A stretch of 64,000 bases of DNA from Terriglobia bacterium (GTDB lineage: Bacteria > Acidobacteriota > Terriglobia > Terriglobales > Acidobacteriaceae). The stretch is taken from contig JAVUPY010000071.1 of assembly GCA_032252755.1 (NCBI GenBank), positions 47,165 to 111,164 of the forward strand, written 5' to 3'. Shown piece by piece: positions 1 through 9,101 of the stretch. The notes beneath the pieces are model-generated. The model saw only the letters and a program-made list of their open reading frames with translations. It was not told the DNA's origin and did no database searches. The stretch's first letter is position 1. Every line of letters begins with the position of its first letter. A program made the position numbers and the translations under genes.

Positions 1-5
1 CTAAC

Positions 6-1253
6 GTGACCCCCGGCGAAGCAGGGAACTACATCTGGGCCACCATCTACATCCTGGTGATCTTCCTTGCCGTTTCCATCGCCGTCATCGCGATGAACTG
101 GCTGGAGCGGAAGATCCTTGCGCATATGCAGATCCGCCTCGGGCCCATGCGAGTCGGACCGCACGGCCTTCTGCAGCCCTTCGCCGATGCCCTGAAGCTC
201 CTGATTAAGGAAGACATCATCCCCGATGAGGCCGACAAGGTAGTCTTCTGGTTCGCGCCAGTTGCGGTGATGATGACGGCATTCACAACCTATCTCGTCA
301 TTCCGTTCGGCCGCACCCACGCCGTCACCGACATGAATATCGGCGTGCTGTTCATGCTGGGCGTTTCGTCCCTCGGCGTCCTCGGCATCATCATGGCCGG
401 ATGGTCTTCGAACTCGCACTATCCCCTGATGGGCTCGCTGCGCAGTTCGGCGCAGATGGTGAGTTACGAAGTGGCGATGGGTCTGGCGATCATCTCGGCG
501 GTCATGATGACGAGTTTCAACGCAACCGGCGTCGGCACGTTGAGCATGCTCGGCATCGTCGAGGCGCAGCAGGCCCAGCACACCTGGTTCATCTTCAGCA
601 TGTTCCCGTTGGGGTTCGTCGCGTTCGCGGTCTTCGCCATTGCCATGGTTGCCGAGACCAACCGTGCACCGTTCGATCTGCCGGAAGCCGAATCGGAACT
701 CGTCGCCGGGTTCCACACTGAGTACTCGGGCTTTCGCTGGTCTCTCTTCTTCCTGGCGGAATACGCGGCGATGATCGCCGTCAGCTCGATCGCTGTTACG
801 CTCTGGCTCGGCGGATGGCTGCGGCCTTTCCCCAACTGGCTGCCCGGCCGTTCGTGGGACATCGCCTTCGGCCTCTTTCCGGCACTGACTTTCCTGATCC
901 TCGCGGGCATGTGTTTTCTCGGCACCATTCGCATGCCGCGGATTCCACAGTTCAAAATTCAAACGCTCGGCCTCGCGGCTTTCGGCGCCCTGCTCGGTTT
1001 GATAGGGATCGTACTGCTCATCCCGGGCGTTCGCGACCGCGTGCTCGACATGTACTGGTTCTCGATCAAGGTCGCGTTCTTCATGTACCTCTACATCTGG
1101 TATCGCGGAACATTCCCGCGGTACCGCTTCGACCAGCTTATGAAGGTCGGCTGGAAGGTTCTGCTGCCGATCTCGCTGGCCGTGGTGATTCTGGTTGCGC
1201 TGGTGGGTCTGTTTACGCCGGCGACCCAAAGCGTTCTGGGGGTGTTGCGGTGA
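6..1253 (+). CDS. nuoH: NADH-quinone oxidoreductase subunit H (locus 1)
   Basis: Membrane-arm subunit of complex I that docks the peripheral arm and forms much of the quinone chamber. The sequence shows the conserved block after TM1 (LERKILAHMQIRLGPMRVGP, about residues 33-52) and the acidic loop EAESELVAGFHTEYSGFR near residue 226. It ends with the family's PRYRFDQLMKVGWK motif. At 415 aa it is about 80 residues longer than usual; the extra part, roughly residues 280-345, adds two hydrophobic segments before the last conserved helices. The GTG start lies just after a TAA at 2-4, probably the end of an upstream operon gene. It overlaps nuoI by 4 bases (GTGA). Confidence 0.96.
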   Translation: MTPGEAGNYIWATIYILVIFLAVSIAVIAMNWLERKILAHMQIRLGPMRVGPHGLLQPFADALKLLIKEDIIPDEADKVVFWFAPVAVMMTAFTTYLVIPFGRTHAVTDMNIGVLFMLGVSSLGVLGIIMAGWSSNSHYPLMGSLRSSAQMVSYEVAMGLAIISAVMMTSFNATGVGTLSMLGIVEAQQAQHTWFIFSMFPLGFVAFAVFAIAMVAETNRAPFDLPEAESELVAGFHTEYSGFRWSLFFLAEYAAMIAVSSIAVTLWLGGWLRPFPNWLPGRSWDIAFGLFPALTFLILAGMCFLGTIRMPRIPQFKIQTLGLAAFGALLGLIGIVLLIPGVRDRVLDMYWFSIKVAFFMYLYIWYRGTFPRYRFDQLMKVGWKVLLPISLAVVILVALVGLFTPATQSVLGVLR

Positions 1254-1711
1254 GTATCGCTCCTCTGCTTCGCAAGGTTTTTCTCGTCGACCTCATTAAG
1301 GGACTCTCGGTGACATTCCGTTACCAGCATCCGGACGAGGTCATCACCGAGCAGTATCCGCTGGAGCGTCCTGAGATTGCCGAACGCTATCGTGGCCAGC
1401 CGCGCATGAACGTCAATCCGGACACCGGCGAGACGCTGTGCATTGCCTGCGAGCTTTGCGCGCTGGCTTGCCCGGAAAAGCTGATCAAGATCACCAGCGA
1501 ACGCAACCCGGTCACGAAGAAAAAAGAGCTGCGGACGTTCGCGTACGACACGAGCCGTTGCATGTTCTGCGGCTTGTGCGAAGAGGCTTGCCCGAGCGAC
1601 GCGCTCGAGCTGAGCCAGGATTACGAGGCGGCGCTGTACAGCCGCGAAGGTTTCATTCTTGACCGCGAGCGCCTGGAGAAAGGCCCCTCGCCGACGGTGT
1701 ACTCGCGATGA
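1250..1711 (+). CDS. nuoI: NADH-quinone oxidoreductase subunit I, two [4Fe-4S] ferredoxin domain (locus 1)
   Basis: Peripheral-arm subunit carrying clusters N6a and N6b, passing electrons from NuoG towards NuoB. Two classic binding motifs are visible, CIACELCALACP from residue 64 and CMFCGLCEEACP from about residue 104. The open frame extends far upstream inside nuoH, but the GTG at 1250 gives the usual N-terminus, about 153 aa, and the 4-base overlap typical of this operon. It is followed by nuoJ through an ATGA overlap. It is the only nuoI in the window; locus 2 has none, so it may serve both complexes (inference). Confidence 0.95.
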   Translation: MSIAPLLRKVFLVDLIKGLSVTFRYQHPDEVITEQYPLERPEIAERYRGQPRMNVNPDTGETLCIACELCALACPEKLIKITSERNPVTKKKELRTFAYDTSRCMFCGLCEEACPSDALELSQDYEAALYSREGFILDRERLEKGPSPTVYSR

Positions 1712-2226
1712 CACCTGTAGCTACAACTTTTTTCTTCTACTTCCTTTCGATTGTCGCAGTAGCCGGTGCGCTCGTTACGATCACGCGGCGCAACCCGGTT
1801 CACTCGGCGCTGGCACTGATTTTCACGCTTCTTGCGTTGGCTGGGCTCTACCTCATGCTCTACGCCCCATTCGTCGCTGGCGTCCAGATCGTCCTCTATG
1901 CCGGCGGCATCATGGTGCTCTTCTTGTTCGTGATCATGCTGGTGAACATCGAGAAGGCCGAACTGGAAGAGCGCTTCAACAAGCAATGGTTTGTGGCACT
2001 GCTGGCGGCCGTGGCGTTAGGTGCGCTGTTGGTCTATGTGCTGCATCACGGGCAGAGCATCTTCCCGACTACAGTCGAGTTTGCCAGGAATCTTCCCGAA
2101 GCCCCGAACACCCAGCGCATCGGGATCGAGCTTTACCGGAATTACATGATGCCCTTTGAAATCGCGTCCCTGCTGCTGCTGGTCGCGATCGTCGGCGCCG
2201 TGGTCATGGCGAAGAAGAGAGTTTAG
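1708..2226 (+). CDS. nuoJ: NADH-quinone oxidoreductase subunit J (locus 1)
   Basis: Small membrane subunit of the complex I proton channel region. The 172-residue product has about five hydrophobic helices, with the family segments [11 protein letters not shown] near residue 30 and [20 protein letters not shown] around residues 60-80, the latter being the helix with the pi-bulge that moves during turnover. Start codon overlaps the nuoI stop (ATGA), implying translational coupling. The gene continues directly into nuoK with 2 bases between. Confidence 0.94.
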   Translation: MTPVATTFFFYFLSIVAVAGALVTITRRNPVHSALALIFTLLALAGLYLMLYAPFVAGVQIVLYAGGIMVLFLFVIMLVNIEKAELEERFNKQWFVALLAAVALGALLVYVLHHGQSIFPTTVEFARNLPEAPNTQRIGIELYRNYMMPFEIASLLLLVAIVGAVVMAKKRV

Positions 2227-2228
2227 TT

Positions 2229-2534
2229 ATGGGCGAGATCACAACACTGCACTACCTGGTTGTCGCTGCGGCGCTGTTCATCATCGGCGTCATTGGCGTG
2301 CTGACCCGCCGCAACGTGGTCATCATCCTGATGTCGATTGAGCTGATTTTGAACGCGGTCAACCTGAACCTGGTGGCATTTTCGCGGCTCTGGAACCTGC
2401 AAGGCCAGATCTTCTCCATCTTCGTCGTGGCAGATGCGGCCGCCGAAGCCGCCGTCGGGCTCGGCATTCTCATCGCCTTCTTCCGCAACAAGGAAACGGT
2501 GAACATGGACGAAGTGGATCTGCTGAAGTGGTGA
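2229..2534 (+). CDS. nuoK: NADH-quinone oxidoreductase subunit K (locus 1)
   Basis: Three-helix, MrpC-like membrane subunit of complex I, 101 aa, the usual size. The conserved glutamate-containing stretch [19 protein letters not shown] (about residues 36-54) and the C-terminal helix [16 protein letters not shown] carry the buried acidic residues of the proton path. It follows nuoJ by 2 bases. After its stop comes an unusual 110-base repeat-rich gap before nuoL, the only real gap between nuoH and nuoM. Confidence 0.95.
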   Translation: MGEITTLHYLVVAAALFIIGVIGVLTRRNVVIILMSIELILNAVNLNLVAFSRLWNLQGQIFSIFVVADAAAEAAVGLGILIAFFRNKETVNMDEVDLLKW

Positions 2535-2536
2535 GA

Positions 2537-2642
2537 GGGTACGAGGTACGAGGTTCTGGGTACGAGAAGAAGCATTTAAGAACGAGGAACGAAGAACCCA
2601 GTGAGACGGACTGGGAACTGAGAACCGGGAACTGAGATAAAA
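2537..2642. repeat. word-type intergenic repeat between nuoK and nuoL
   Basis: The gap is built from variants of two short words, GGTACGAGGTTC and GGGAACTGAGAAC, repeated several times. A short echo of the second word (GAACAGGAACTGAGAAC) lies at 5027-5044 between nuoL and nuoM. Similar low-complexity gaps occur at many other places in the window with different words. It separates two tightly coupled operon genes, so it probably arrived after the operon formed. Confidence 0.6.
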
Positions 2643-2644
2643 CG

Positions 2645-5026
2645 ATGTTTCTCGAACACATCTGGATCATCCCCCTGCTGCCGATGCTCGGCGCGGCCTC
2701 GATGTTCTTTTTCGGGCGGCGCATCAGCAAGCAAGCGGTGAACGCGATTTGCGTCGGCGTGGTGGTGCTGGCGTTTCTGTGGGCCTGCGGTTCGGTCTGG
2801 CAGTTCACGCATAGCGGCCAGCCTCATTTCGAAAAAGTGGTTTACACCTGGCTCGGCGATAATACCGGCAGCGTCCCGTTCACGGCAGTTGGCGGCCATC
2901 TCGCGAATTTCACCGCCGACGCCGGCTTCCTCCTCGATCCTCTTTCGTGCATCTGGCTGCTCTTTGTAACCGGCATCGGGATGCTGATCCACATCTACTC
3001 GGTCGGCTACATGGCACATGAAGGCGGGTACTACCGGTTCTTCGGGTACCTGAACCTGTTCATGTTCGCCATGCTCACGCTCGTGCTCGGTAACAACTAC
3101 CTGATGATGTTCGTCGGGTGGGAAGGCGTGGGCCTGTGCTCGTACCTGCTGATCGGCTTCTATTTCCAGAAACACTCCGCCTCGACCGCCGCCAACAAGG
3201 CCTTCATAGTCAACCGCATCGGTGATGCTGGTGTCCTGATCGGCACCCTCACCCTCATGTGGTACTTCGGTACAGCGAAGTTCACCGAGATCAACCACGC
3301 CATTGCGGTCGGCAATTACCAGATCGGCGATCACTGGATCACATTGGCAACCATAGCGCTCTTTGTGGGCGCCTGCGGTAAATCGGCGCAACTGCCACTG
3401 TACGTCTGGCTGCCCGACGCAATGGAAGGTCCGACGCCGGTTTCAGCACTGATCCACGCCGCGACGATGGTCACCGCCGGCGTGTACATGGTGGCGCGTT
3501 CGAATGCCCTTTATCAGCTTGCTCCGCTCTCGATGGAGATCGTCGCAGTAGTGGGAGCGGTGACGGCCATCTTCGCCGCCTCCATCGGCCTCGTCCAGAA
3601 CGACATAAAACGCGTGCTCGCCTACTCCACCGTTTCACAGCTCGGCTACATGTTCCTGGCGCTGGGTGTCGGGGCGTTCGCTGCCGGTGTCTTCCACGTC
3701 TTCACGCATGCGTTCTTCAAGGCCCTGCTGTTCCTCGGCTCCGGCTCAGTCATCCACGCCATGAGCGGCGAACAGGACATGCGGTTCATGGGCGATCTCG
3801 GAAAGAAGATCCCGACAACCTTCCGGACCATGTTCATCGGAACTTTGGCAATCGCGGGAATTCCTGGTCTGGCAGGCTTCTTCTCCAAGGACGAGATCCT
3901 CTGGCAGACATGGAGCAGCCCGCATGGCAGTCGAGTCCTCTGGGCGATCGGCTTCATCACAGCACTGATGACTGCGTTCTACATGTTCCGGCTCATCTAC
4001 CTGACCTTCTACGGCAAGCCGCGCATGAGCCACGAGGTTGAGCACCACATCCACGAGTCCCCTAAGACAATGACCGTGCCGCTCATGATCCTCGCGGTGG
4101 GCGCGATCTTCGCCGGGTATCTCGGAGTACCGGCTTCGCTCGGCGGAAGCAATCGGTTCGAGAAGTTCCTGGAACCGGTGTTCGCCGTCGAAGCTCACGG
4201 TGCGACTACAACCGCTGAGGCCCTCGGAGCGAATCCGGAAGGGAGACTGGTTGAAGGTGCAAATCCCTCGAAGTTGACCGAAGGTGAGCAGGCCGCGAAT
4301 CAGGCTGCTGCGGTGAACCAAGCTGCGAAAGAGGGCGAAGCTGCTGCGGGTGCTCCGCACAATGCGCATGAGATTGAGCCGTTTGAGTACATCCTGATGG
4401 GCGCATCGATCGCGGCTGCGCTGCTCGGCTGGTACTTCGGCCGCCGCTTCTACAAAGACGCTGACAAGGACTACAAGGAGCCGATCAACGAGGTGGCTCC
4501 GCCGGTGTATCGCACGCTGTTCAATAAGTATTGGGTCGACGAACTCTACGACTACCTCTTCACTGGCCGGCGCAAACTCGGCCCCGTTCGCCTCGGCGCG
4601 CAGGGACTCGGCGATGCGCTCTGGGTGTTCGACGCGAATGTCATTGATGGCGGAGTAAATGGCGCGGGCTGGCTGACGAAGTTCAGCGGTACGCTTTCGA
4701 ACGCATGGGACAAGTGGATCATCGACGGGCTGTTCGTCAACGGCTCGGCTTACGCGACGCGTGGGCTCGGTTACCTGGCCCGACTCACCCAGTGGGGACT
4801 GGTGCAATGGTACGCGCTGGTCATGATCTTCGGACTGGTCGGTCTATCGTCGTACTACTTCGTTCCGGGAACAACCTGGCAGTGGCTCAGCGTGCATTGG
4901 TTTCTTTCTATCGTACTGTTCGTCCTGGCGCTGGTTGTAGGGGCGCTCGTGATCTGGATTGTCGGTCGCATTCAAACGCAGCAAGCCTTTAATGGGCCAA
5001 AGCTCGACGCTCAGTCTGGTGACTGA
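2645..5026 (+). CDS. nuoL: NADH-quinone oxidoreductase subunit L (locus 1)
   Basis: Antiporter-like proton-pumping subunit at the tip of the complex I membrane arm, with the C-terminal amphipathic lateral helix. Core motifs are present: [19 protein letters not shown] (about residues 156-174), [20 protein letters not shown] (about 255-275) and the [16 protein letters not shown] block near 320. At 793 aa it is much longer than the usual 610-660. A hydrophilic Ala/Glu/Asn-rich insertion at roughly residues 515-578 lies between the last antiporter helices and the lateral-helix region. ATG at 2645 follows the repeat gap. Confidence 0.95.
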   Translation: MFLEHIWIIPLLPMLGAASMFFFGRRISKQAVNAICVGVVVLAFLWACGSVWQFTHSGQPHFEKVVYTWLGDNTGSVPFTAVGGHLANFTADAGFLLDPLSCIWLLFVTGIGMLIHIYSVGYMAHEGGYYRFFGYLNLFMFAMLTLVLGNNYLMMFVGWEGVGLCSYLLIGFYFQKHSASTAANKAFIVNRIGDAGVLIGTLTLMWYFGTAKFTEINHAIAVGNYQIGDHWITLATIALFVGACGKSAQLPLYVWLPDAMEGPTPVSALIHAATMVTAGVYMVARSNALYQLAPLSMEIVAVVGAVTAIFAASIGLVQNDIKRVLAYSTVSQLGYMFLALGVGAFAAGVFHVFTHAFFKALLFLGSGSVIHAMSGEQDMRFMGDLGKKIPTTFRTMFIGTLAIAGIPGLAGFFSKDEILWQTWSSPHGSRVLWAIGFITALMTAFYMFRLIYLTFYGKPRMSHEVEHHIHESPKTMTVPLMILAVGAIFAGYLGVPASLGGSNRFEKFLEPVFAVEAHGATTTAEALGANPEGRLVEGANPSKLTEGEQAANQAAAVNQAAKEGEAAAGAPHNAHEIEPFEYILMGASIAAALLGWYFGRRFYKDADKDYKEPINEVAPPVYRTLFNKYWVDELYDYLFTGRRKLGPVRLGAQGLGDALWVFDANVIDGGVNGAGWLTKFSGTLSNAWDKWIIDGLFVNGSAYATRGLGYLARLTQWGLVQWYALVMIFGLVGLSSYYFVPGTTWQWLSVHWFLSIVLFVLALVVGALVIWIVGRIQTQQAFNGPKLDAQSGD

Positions 5027-5047
5027 GAACAGGAACTGAGAACTTTT

Positions 5048-6682
5048 ATGTATCAACATATTCTCTCGATCATTTTGTTCACACCCCTTGTGGGGGCGCT
5101 GATTCTCCTCTTCGTTCCGAAGGAGAACAAGAACGCGATCCGTTGGCTGGCGAACATCTTCGCCATGGCAGGATTCGCCGTGTCCCTGCCGCTGATTCCG
5201 TGGTTCTGGGCGGTGAAGAGCGAGCCCGGCTTCAAGTTCATCGAAGGCGCCGCGAACAACTGGATCCCGACTATCGGCGCGGGCTATCACCTCGGAATTG
5301 ACGGCATCTCGTTCCTGCTCATCATACTGACGACGCTACTCGGGGCGATCTCGATCCTGTCGTCATGGGAAGCGATCCAGGACCGCACCAAGGAATATTA
5401 CGTCTGGTTTCTCGTGCTGCAGACTGGCATGCTCGGCGTATTCATGTCGCTCGACTTCTTCCTGTTCTTCGTCTTCTGGGAAGCAATGCTGGTCCCAATG
5501 TATCTGCTGATCGGCATCTGGGGCGGCCCCCGCAAACTCTACGCCGCCATCAAGTTCTTCTTGTACACGCTGTTCGGCTCCGTGTTCATGCTGCTGAGCG
5601 TGCTGTTCCTGTACTTCTTCAATCACGCGCAGACCGGCATCTACACCTTCGATATTCCGAGCCTCTACCAGACCGCCTGGAAGATTCCGCAGGTTTACGG
5701 TCCGACCGCGGGCATCCTGCTCTTCGTAGGCTTCTTCCTCGGATTTGCCATCAAGGTCCCGATGTTCCCGTTCCACACGTGGCTTCCGGACGCGCACGTC
5801 GAAGCCCCCACGGCCGGTTCGGTCATCCTCGCAGGCGTCCTGCTGAAGATGGGAACGTATGGACTGATCCGCTTCTCGCTGCCGTTCTTCCCGGCCGTGG
5901 TTCAGTACCCGGCAGTACGCAACTGGATGATCGCTCTGTCGATCATCGGCATCATCTACGGCGCGCTGGTCTCTCTGATGCAGAAGGACATGAAGAAACT
6001 GGTGGCCTACTCCTCGGTCAGCCACCTCGGCTTCTGTACTCTCGGCATCTTTGCACTCAACTGGACCGGTATCTCGGGTTCGGTGATCCAGCAGATCAAT
6101 CACGGCATTTCTACTGGCGCACTGTTCTTGATTGTCGGCATCCTGTATGAGCGGCGACATACGCGCGAAATCGCAGAATACGGCGGCATCGGCAACGTGA
6201 TGCCTGTGTACGCGACCATCACGCTGATCGTCTTCCTGTCCTCGATGGGCCTTCCGCTGCTGAACGGCTTCGTCGGCGAGTTCACGATTCTGCAGGGCGC
6301 CTTCATGGCGAACAAGGCGTGGGCCATCTGGGCCGTCCCCGGCGTAGTTCTCGCCGCGGCCTACCTGCTCTGGCTCTATCAGCGAGTCTACTTCGGCAAG
6401 GTTACCAACCCGAAAAACGAGAAATTGGCGGATCTCACGCCTCGCGAGCTTGCGACCTTCGTTCCGCTCGTTGTGCTGGCATTCGCTATCGGAATCTACC
6501 CGAAGCCGCTCTTCCAAATTCTGGAGCAGCCTGTGAACGAGATCGTCATGCGCGTCCAGGCGCCAAATGGAATTCAAAACGCGACTGCGCCAGTTGGTGC
6601 CCCACATCTGCCGCAGTCAGCAGATGTGAGTCGAAATTCGCAAACCGCACCGCAGCCGAAGCTTGCCGCGGGCGTGCAGTAA
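5048..6682 (+). CDS. nuoM: NADH-quinone oxidoreductase subunit M (locus 1), with repeat-derived C-terminus
   Basis: Antiporter-like proton-pumping membrane subunit of complex I. Family signatures are clear: FWEAMLVPMYLLIGIWGG (about residue 140), HTWLPDAHVEAPTAGSVILA (about 240-260) and the lysine-containing DMKKLVAYSSVSHLGF (about 315). The 544-residue length exceeds the usual 490-510 because of a hydrophilic tail of about 40 residues. Part of that tail (APHLPQSADVSRN) is encoded by a CCCACATCTGC palindrome at 6601-6630 that recurs in intergenic regions of this window. The gene follows nuoL by 21 bases and precedes nuoN by 18. Confidence 0.95.
   Translation: MYQHILSIILFTPLVGALILLFVPKENKNAIRWLANIFAMAGFAVSLPLIPWFWAVKSEPGFKFIEGAANNWIPTIGAGYHLGIDGISFLLIILTTLLGAISILSSWEAIQDRTKEYYVWFLVLQTGMLGVFMSLDFFLFFVFWEAMLVPMYLLIGIWGGPRKLYAAIKFFLYTLFGSVFMLLSVLFLYFFNHAQTGIYTFDIPSLYQTAWKIPQVYGPTAGILLFVGFFLGFAIKVPMFPFHTWLPDAHVEAPTAGSVILAGVLLKMGTYGLIRFSLPFFPAVVQYPAVRNWMIALSIIGIIYGALVSLMQKDMKKLVAYSSVSHLGFCTLGIFALNWTGISGSVIQQINHGISTGALFLIVGILYERRHTREIAEYGGIGNVMPVYATITLIVFLSSMGLPLLNGFVGEFTILQGAFMANKAWAIWAVPGVVLAAAYLLWLYQRVYFGKVTNPKNEKLADLTPRELATFVPLVVLAFAIGIYPKPLFQILEQPVNEIVMRVQAPNGIQNATAPVGAPHLPQSADVSRNSQTAPQPKLAAGVQ
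6601..6630. repeat. CCCACATCTGC palindrome inside nuoM coding sequence
   Basis: Perfect 9-base arms CACATCTGC (6603-6611) and GCAGATGTG (6620-6628) with an 8-base loop. The same element, including the flanking GTGCC and a nearly identical loop, occurs between genes at 59062-59094, and with one changed base pair per arm at 44004-44039. Here it lies in frame near the 3' end of nuoM and is translated. Confidence 0.7.
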
Positions 6683-6700
6683 GTCGGAAGGGAAACGATC

Positions 6701-8278
6701 GTGACCGGATGGTTGAGTTCGATTCTGGCGCACAACAGTGAGTACGCGGTGAACTATGCGTTATCGCTCCCGATGATCATGCTGACGCTGTTTGCGCTCG
6801 GCATCCTCATCATCGATCTCGTGCTCCCTAAACAATGGAAGCGTATCAATGCCCTCACGGCGCTCGGTGGTGTGGCCTTCGCGTTCGCCGCCACGGTAAA
6901 GCTACACCTGCAATTCCTGCGCGCTGAGAAGGCCGACGTTGTCATCAATATGTTCCCGGGCTTCATCGACAGTCTCGGCCACCCGGCAATGGCGCTCGAC
7001 CGTTTCGCGATCTACTTCTACTACCTCTTCCTGCTCGGTACCGCGGTCGCCATCTTGATCTCCGTCCGTTACCTGGAAATCGAGCGCGAGGACCACGGCG
7101 AGTTCTACGCCCTCATGCTGTTCTCCGTCGTCGGCATGATGTGCATGGCCAGCGGCTACGACATCGTTCTTCTCTTCATCGGCCTGGAACTCATGGCTAT
7201 CTCGACTTATGTGCTCGTCGGGTTCCTGCGGCGCGATCAGCGTTCGAATGAAGCCGCCCTGAAGTACCTGCTGCTGGGAGCATTCTCGTCTGGCATTTTT
7301 GCCTACGGACTGTCACTGCTCTACGGGCTCTCCGGTTCGACAAACTTGGGCGTGATCGCCGAAAAACTGCAGGATCGTTTCGCCCAGAATCCGCACGATC
7401 CCATCATCATCGTCGCCCTGCTGACGACCGCAACCGGACTGCTTTTCAAGATCGCCGCCGTTCCGTTCCACCAGTGGGCGCCGGATGCCTACGAAGGCGC
7501 GCCGACCAGCATCACTGGGTTTATGTCTGTGGCCGTGAAGGCCGCCGGATGGGCGCTGCTGCTCCGTGTTTTCTTGTTCGGCTTCTACCCCATCCGCAGC
7601 CTCTACATGCCGCTGCTCGTTTTCGTCTCGCTTGCCACCCTCACCGGCGGAAACCTTGCGGCGATTACGCAGACCAACCTCAAGCGCCTCCTGGCGTACT
7701 CATCCATCGCGCACGTTGGCTACATGCTGCTCGGCCTCGTTGCCAGCGACAATATTCGTAACCAGACGGGCATTCGCGGCATTCTCTTCTACCTGCTCGT
7801 ATACGCCTTTATGAACCTCGGCGCGTTTGCGGTCATCACCTCGCTCCGGCGGCGCAACATAATTGGCGACGAGATCGACGACATCGCGGGCCTCTACTTC
7901 AAGCGTCCGGTCGAAGCCGTCCTCATGCTCTTCTTCCTGCTGTCGCTGGCCGGCATTCCGCCGCTGGCGGGCTTCTGGGGCAAGTACTTCATCTTCCTCA
8001 GCCTCATGGAGACCGGGCATTACGTGCTGGCTTCCGTTGGCGTCCTCTACGCGGTGGTCGCGCTCTACTACTACATGCGCGTTGCCAACGCCATGTTCAT
8101 GAAGCAGGCGGCCGATGCCGAACCCATCCACCTCACGCCTGGCATGACCACGGCCCTGGCAGTAACGGCCTTGGGGACGATCGGAATCGGTGTCTTCCCG
8201 AACGCCTTCATGCAGTTCGTCAACTGGTCTCTGAGCGCGGCCGGAAACGTAACCAGCATCGCGCAGGCGGTCAGATAG
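6701..8278 (+). CDS. nuoN: NADH-quinone oxidoreductase subunit N (locus 1)
   Basis: Third antiporter-like proton-pumping subunit of complex I, 525 aa. It has the family segments LFIGLELMAISTYVLVGFLR (about residues 163-182), HQWAPDAYEGAPTSITGFMS (about 258-278) and TNLKRLLAYSSIAHVGYMLL (about 325-345), with the pumping lysines in place. GTG start at 6701. It closes the locus 1 complex I operon, being followed by a hairpin at 8292-8330. The second nuoN (12095-13546) is clearly paralogous but not closely similar. Confidence 0.95.
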   Translation: MTGWLSSILAHNSEYAVNYALSLPMIMLTLFALGILIIDLVLPKQWKRINALTALGGVAFAFAATVKLHLQFLRAEKADVVINMFPGFIDSLGHPAMALDRFAIYFYYLFLLGTAVAILISVRYLEIEREDHGEFYALMLFSVVGMMCMASGYDIVLLFIGLELMAISTYVLVGFLRRDQRSNEAALKYLLLGAFSSGIFAYGLSLLYGLSGSTNLGVIAEKLQDRFAQNPHDPIIIVALLTTATGLLFKIAAVPFHQWAPDAYEGAPTSITGFMSVAVKAAGWALLLRVFLFGFYPIRSLYMPLLVFVSLATLTGGNLAAITQTNLKRLLAYSSIAHVGYMLLGLVASDNIRNQTGIRGILFYLLVYAFMNLGAFAVITSLRRRNIIGDEIDDIAGLYFKRPVEAVLMLFFLLSLAGIPPLAGFWGKYFIFLSLMETGHYVLASVGVLYAVVALYYYMRVANAMFMKQAADAEPIHLTPGMTTALAVTALGTIGIGVFPNAFMQFVNWSLSAAGNVTSIAQAVR

Positions 8279-8291
8279 CAGAACCCAAGCT

Positions 8292-8340
8292 AAGGCGCAG
8301 GAAGTCTCCGGGAAAGACTCCTTGCGCCTTGTTCTATTTC
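8292..8340 (+). terminator. hairpin terminator after nuoN
   Basis: Near-perfect 16-base arms (8292-8307 and 8315-8330, AAGGCGCAGGAAGTCT against AGACTCCTTGCGCCTT) with a 7-base loop are followed by GTTCTATTTC. The tail is only moderately T-rich, so termination may be partial. Confidence 0.6.
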
Positions 8341-8395
8341 GGCCACTCTACACCTGAATGGTGACTGCTGAGTCTGACTGCGGTAATCTCTCCCC

Positions 8396-8617
8396 ATGGC
8401 CCAAGAAAAACAGAACCCGCTGGTCACGCTCGTTCGATACTCCGAGATTGGGTTCATTCTCCCGGCCGCGGTCCTGCTCGGATACCTGGTCGGCACCGGC
8501 CTCGACTACTGGCTGCACACGAAATGGATCGTTGTCGCCGGGGTCATCTTCGGTGTGATCTCCGGGTTCGTCTCGATGATTCGTATGGCCCTGCGAAGCG
8601 ATGACGAACAAGACTGA
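8396..8617 (+). CDS. AtpZ/AtpI-like small F0 accessory membrane protein
   Basis: 73-residue protein with two hydrophobic helices, about residues 19-36 and 43-64, matching the AtpZ-type family (F0F1-ATPase subunit, putative) in size, topology and position just before atpI-atpB. Such proteins have been linked to ion uptake or assembly of the c-ring; that role is family knowledge and cannot be proved here. Its 3' end overlaps the next gene by 17 bases, suggesting coupled translation. Confidence 0.75.
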   Translation: MAQEKQNPLVTLVRYSEIGFILPAAVLLGYLVGTGLDYWLHTKWIVVAGVIFGVISGFVSMIRMALRSDDEQD

Positions 8618-9077
8618 AGCCGGCCCAGATTTCGCGCCAGACGACACCCCGGGGCCACCGCCAGATCCCGACTCACCCGCCGAACGGTTCTACGGTGCTG
8701 CGATCCAACGGATAACGCGCGGAACTCTCGTTCTTGGGATAGCAGGCACCTTCGCCTGCTTCGCCGTGTATGGGTTTCATTCCGGGTTAGCCTTCTTCGT
8801 GGGCGCTGCGCTCGCTTACTGGAATTTTCACTCCCTGGTATCGGCCGTAAACGCTCTCGGCGAGCGCATCGTCGTGGGTCACTCGCGAGAGAAGGGAACA
8901 GCCATCGTCTTCCGCTTCATCTCCCGTATCTTATTGGTAGGATTGGCCGGGTATGCTATATTTCTAAGTTGGCCGGGGAGTCTACCGGGCTTCCTGGTGG
9001 GTCTGTGCATGCCCGTTCCGGCCATGATGTTCGAGGCCGGATACGAAGGTTTCACCGCCCTCCGACGCGGACTCTAA
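8601..9077 (+). CDS. atpI: ATP synthase subunit I-like protein
   Basis: 158-residue membrane protein. A proline-rich, charged N-terminus of about 30 residues precedes four hydrophobic helices, the arrangement of the ATP synthase I family, which helps assemble the c-ring. Position immediately before atpB supports the call. It overlaps the preceding AtpZ-like gene by 17 bases, and 24 bases separate it from atpB. Sequence similarity in this family is weak, so the name rests on topology and context together. Confidence 0.75.
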   Translation: MTNKTEAGPDFAPDDTPGPPPDPDSPAERFYGAAIQRITRGTLVLGIAGTFACFAVYGFHSGLAFFVGAALAYWNFHSLVSAVNALGERIVVGHSREKGTAIVFRFISRILLVGLAGYAIFLSWPGSLPGFLVGLCMPVPAMMFEAGYEGFTALRRGL

Positions 9078-9101
9078 TTTACCGTTTACCTGAAGATTTA
9101 A

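Noticed and set aside
815..1249. Long frame extending nuoI upstream inside nuoH
   Set aside because: It overlaps the conserved nuoH coding sequence; the GTG at 1250 gives the standard NuoI N-terminus and overlap.
3746..4807. 353-codon frame on the - strand within nuoL
   Set aside because: It is a shadow of nuoL, with no family resemblance and a composition typical of antisense frames in GC-rich genes.
5363..6607. 414-codon frame on the - strand within nuoM
   Set aside because: Antisense of a conserved gene; rich in Asp/Arg/His as expected for a shadow.
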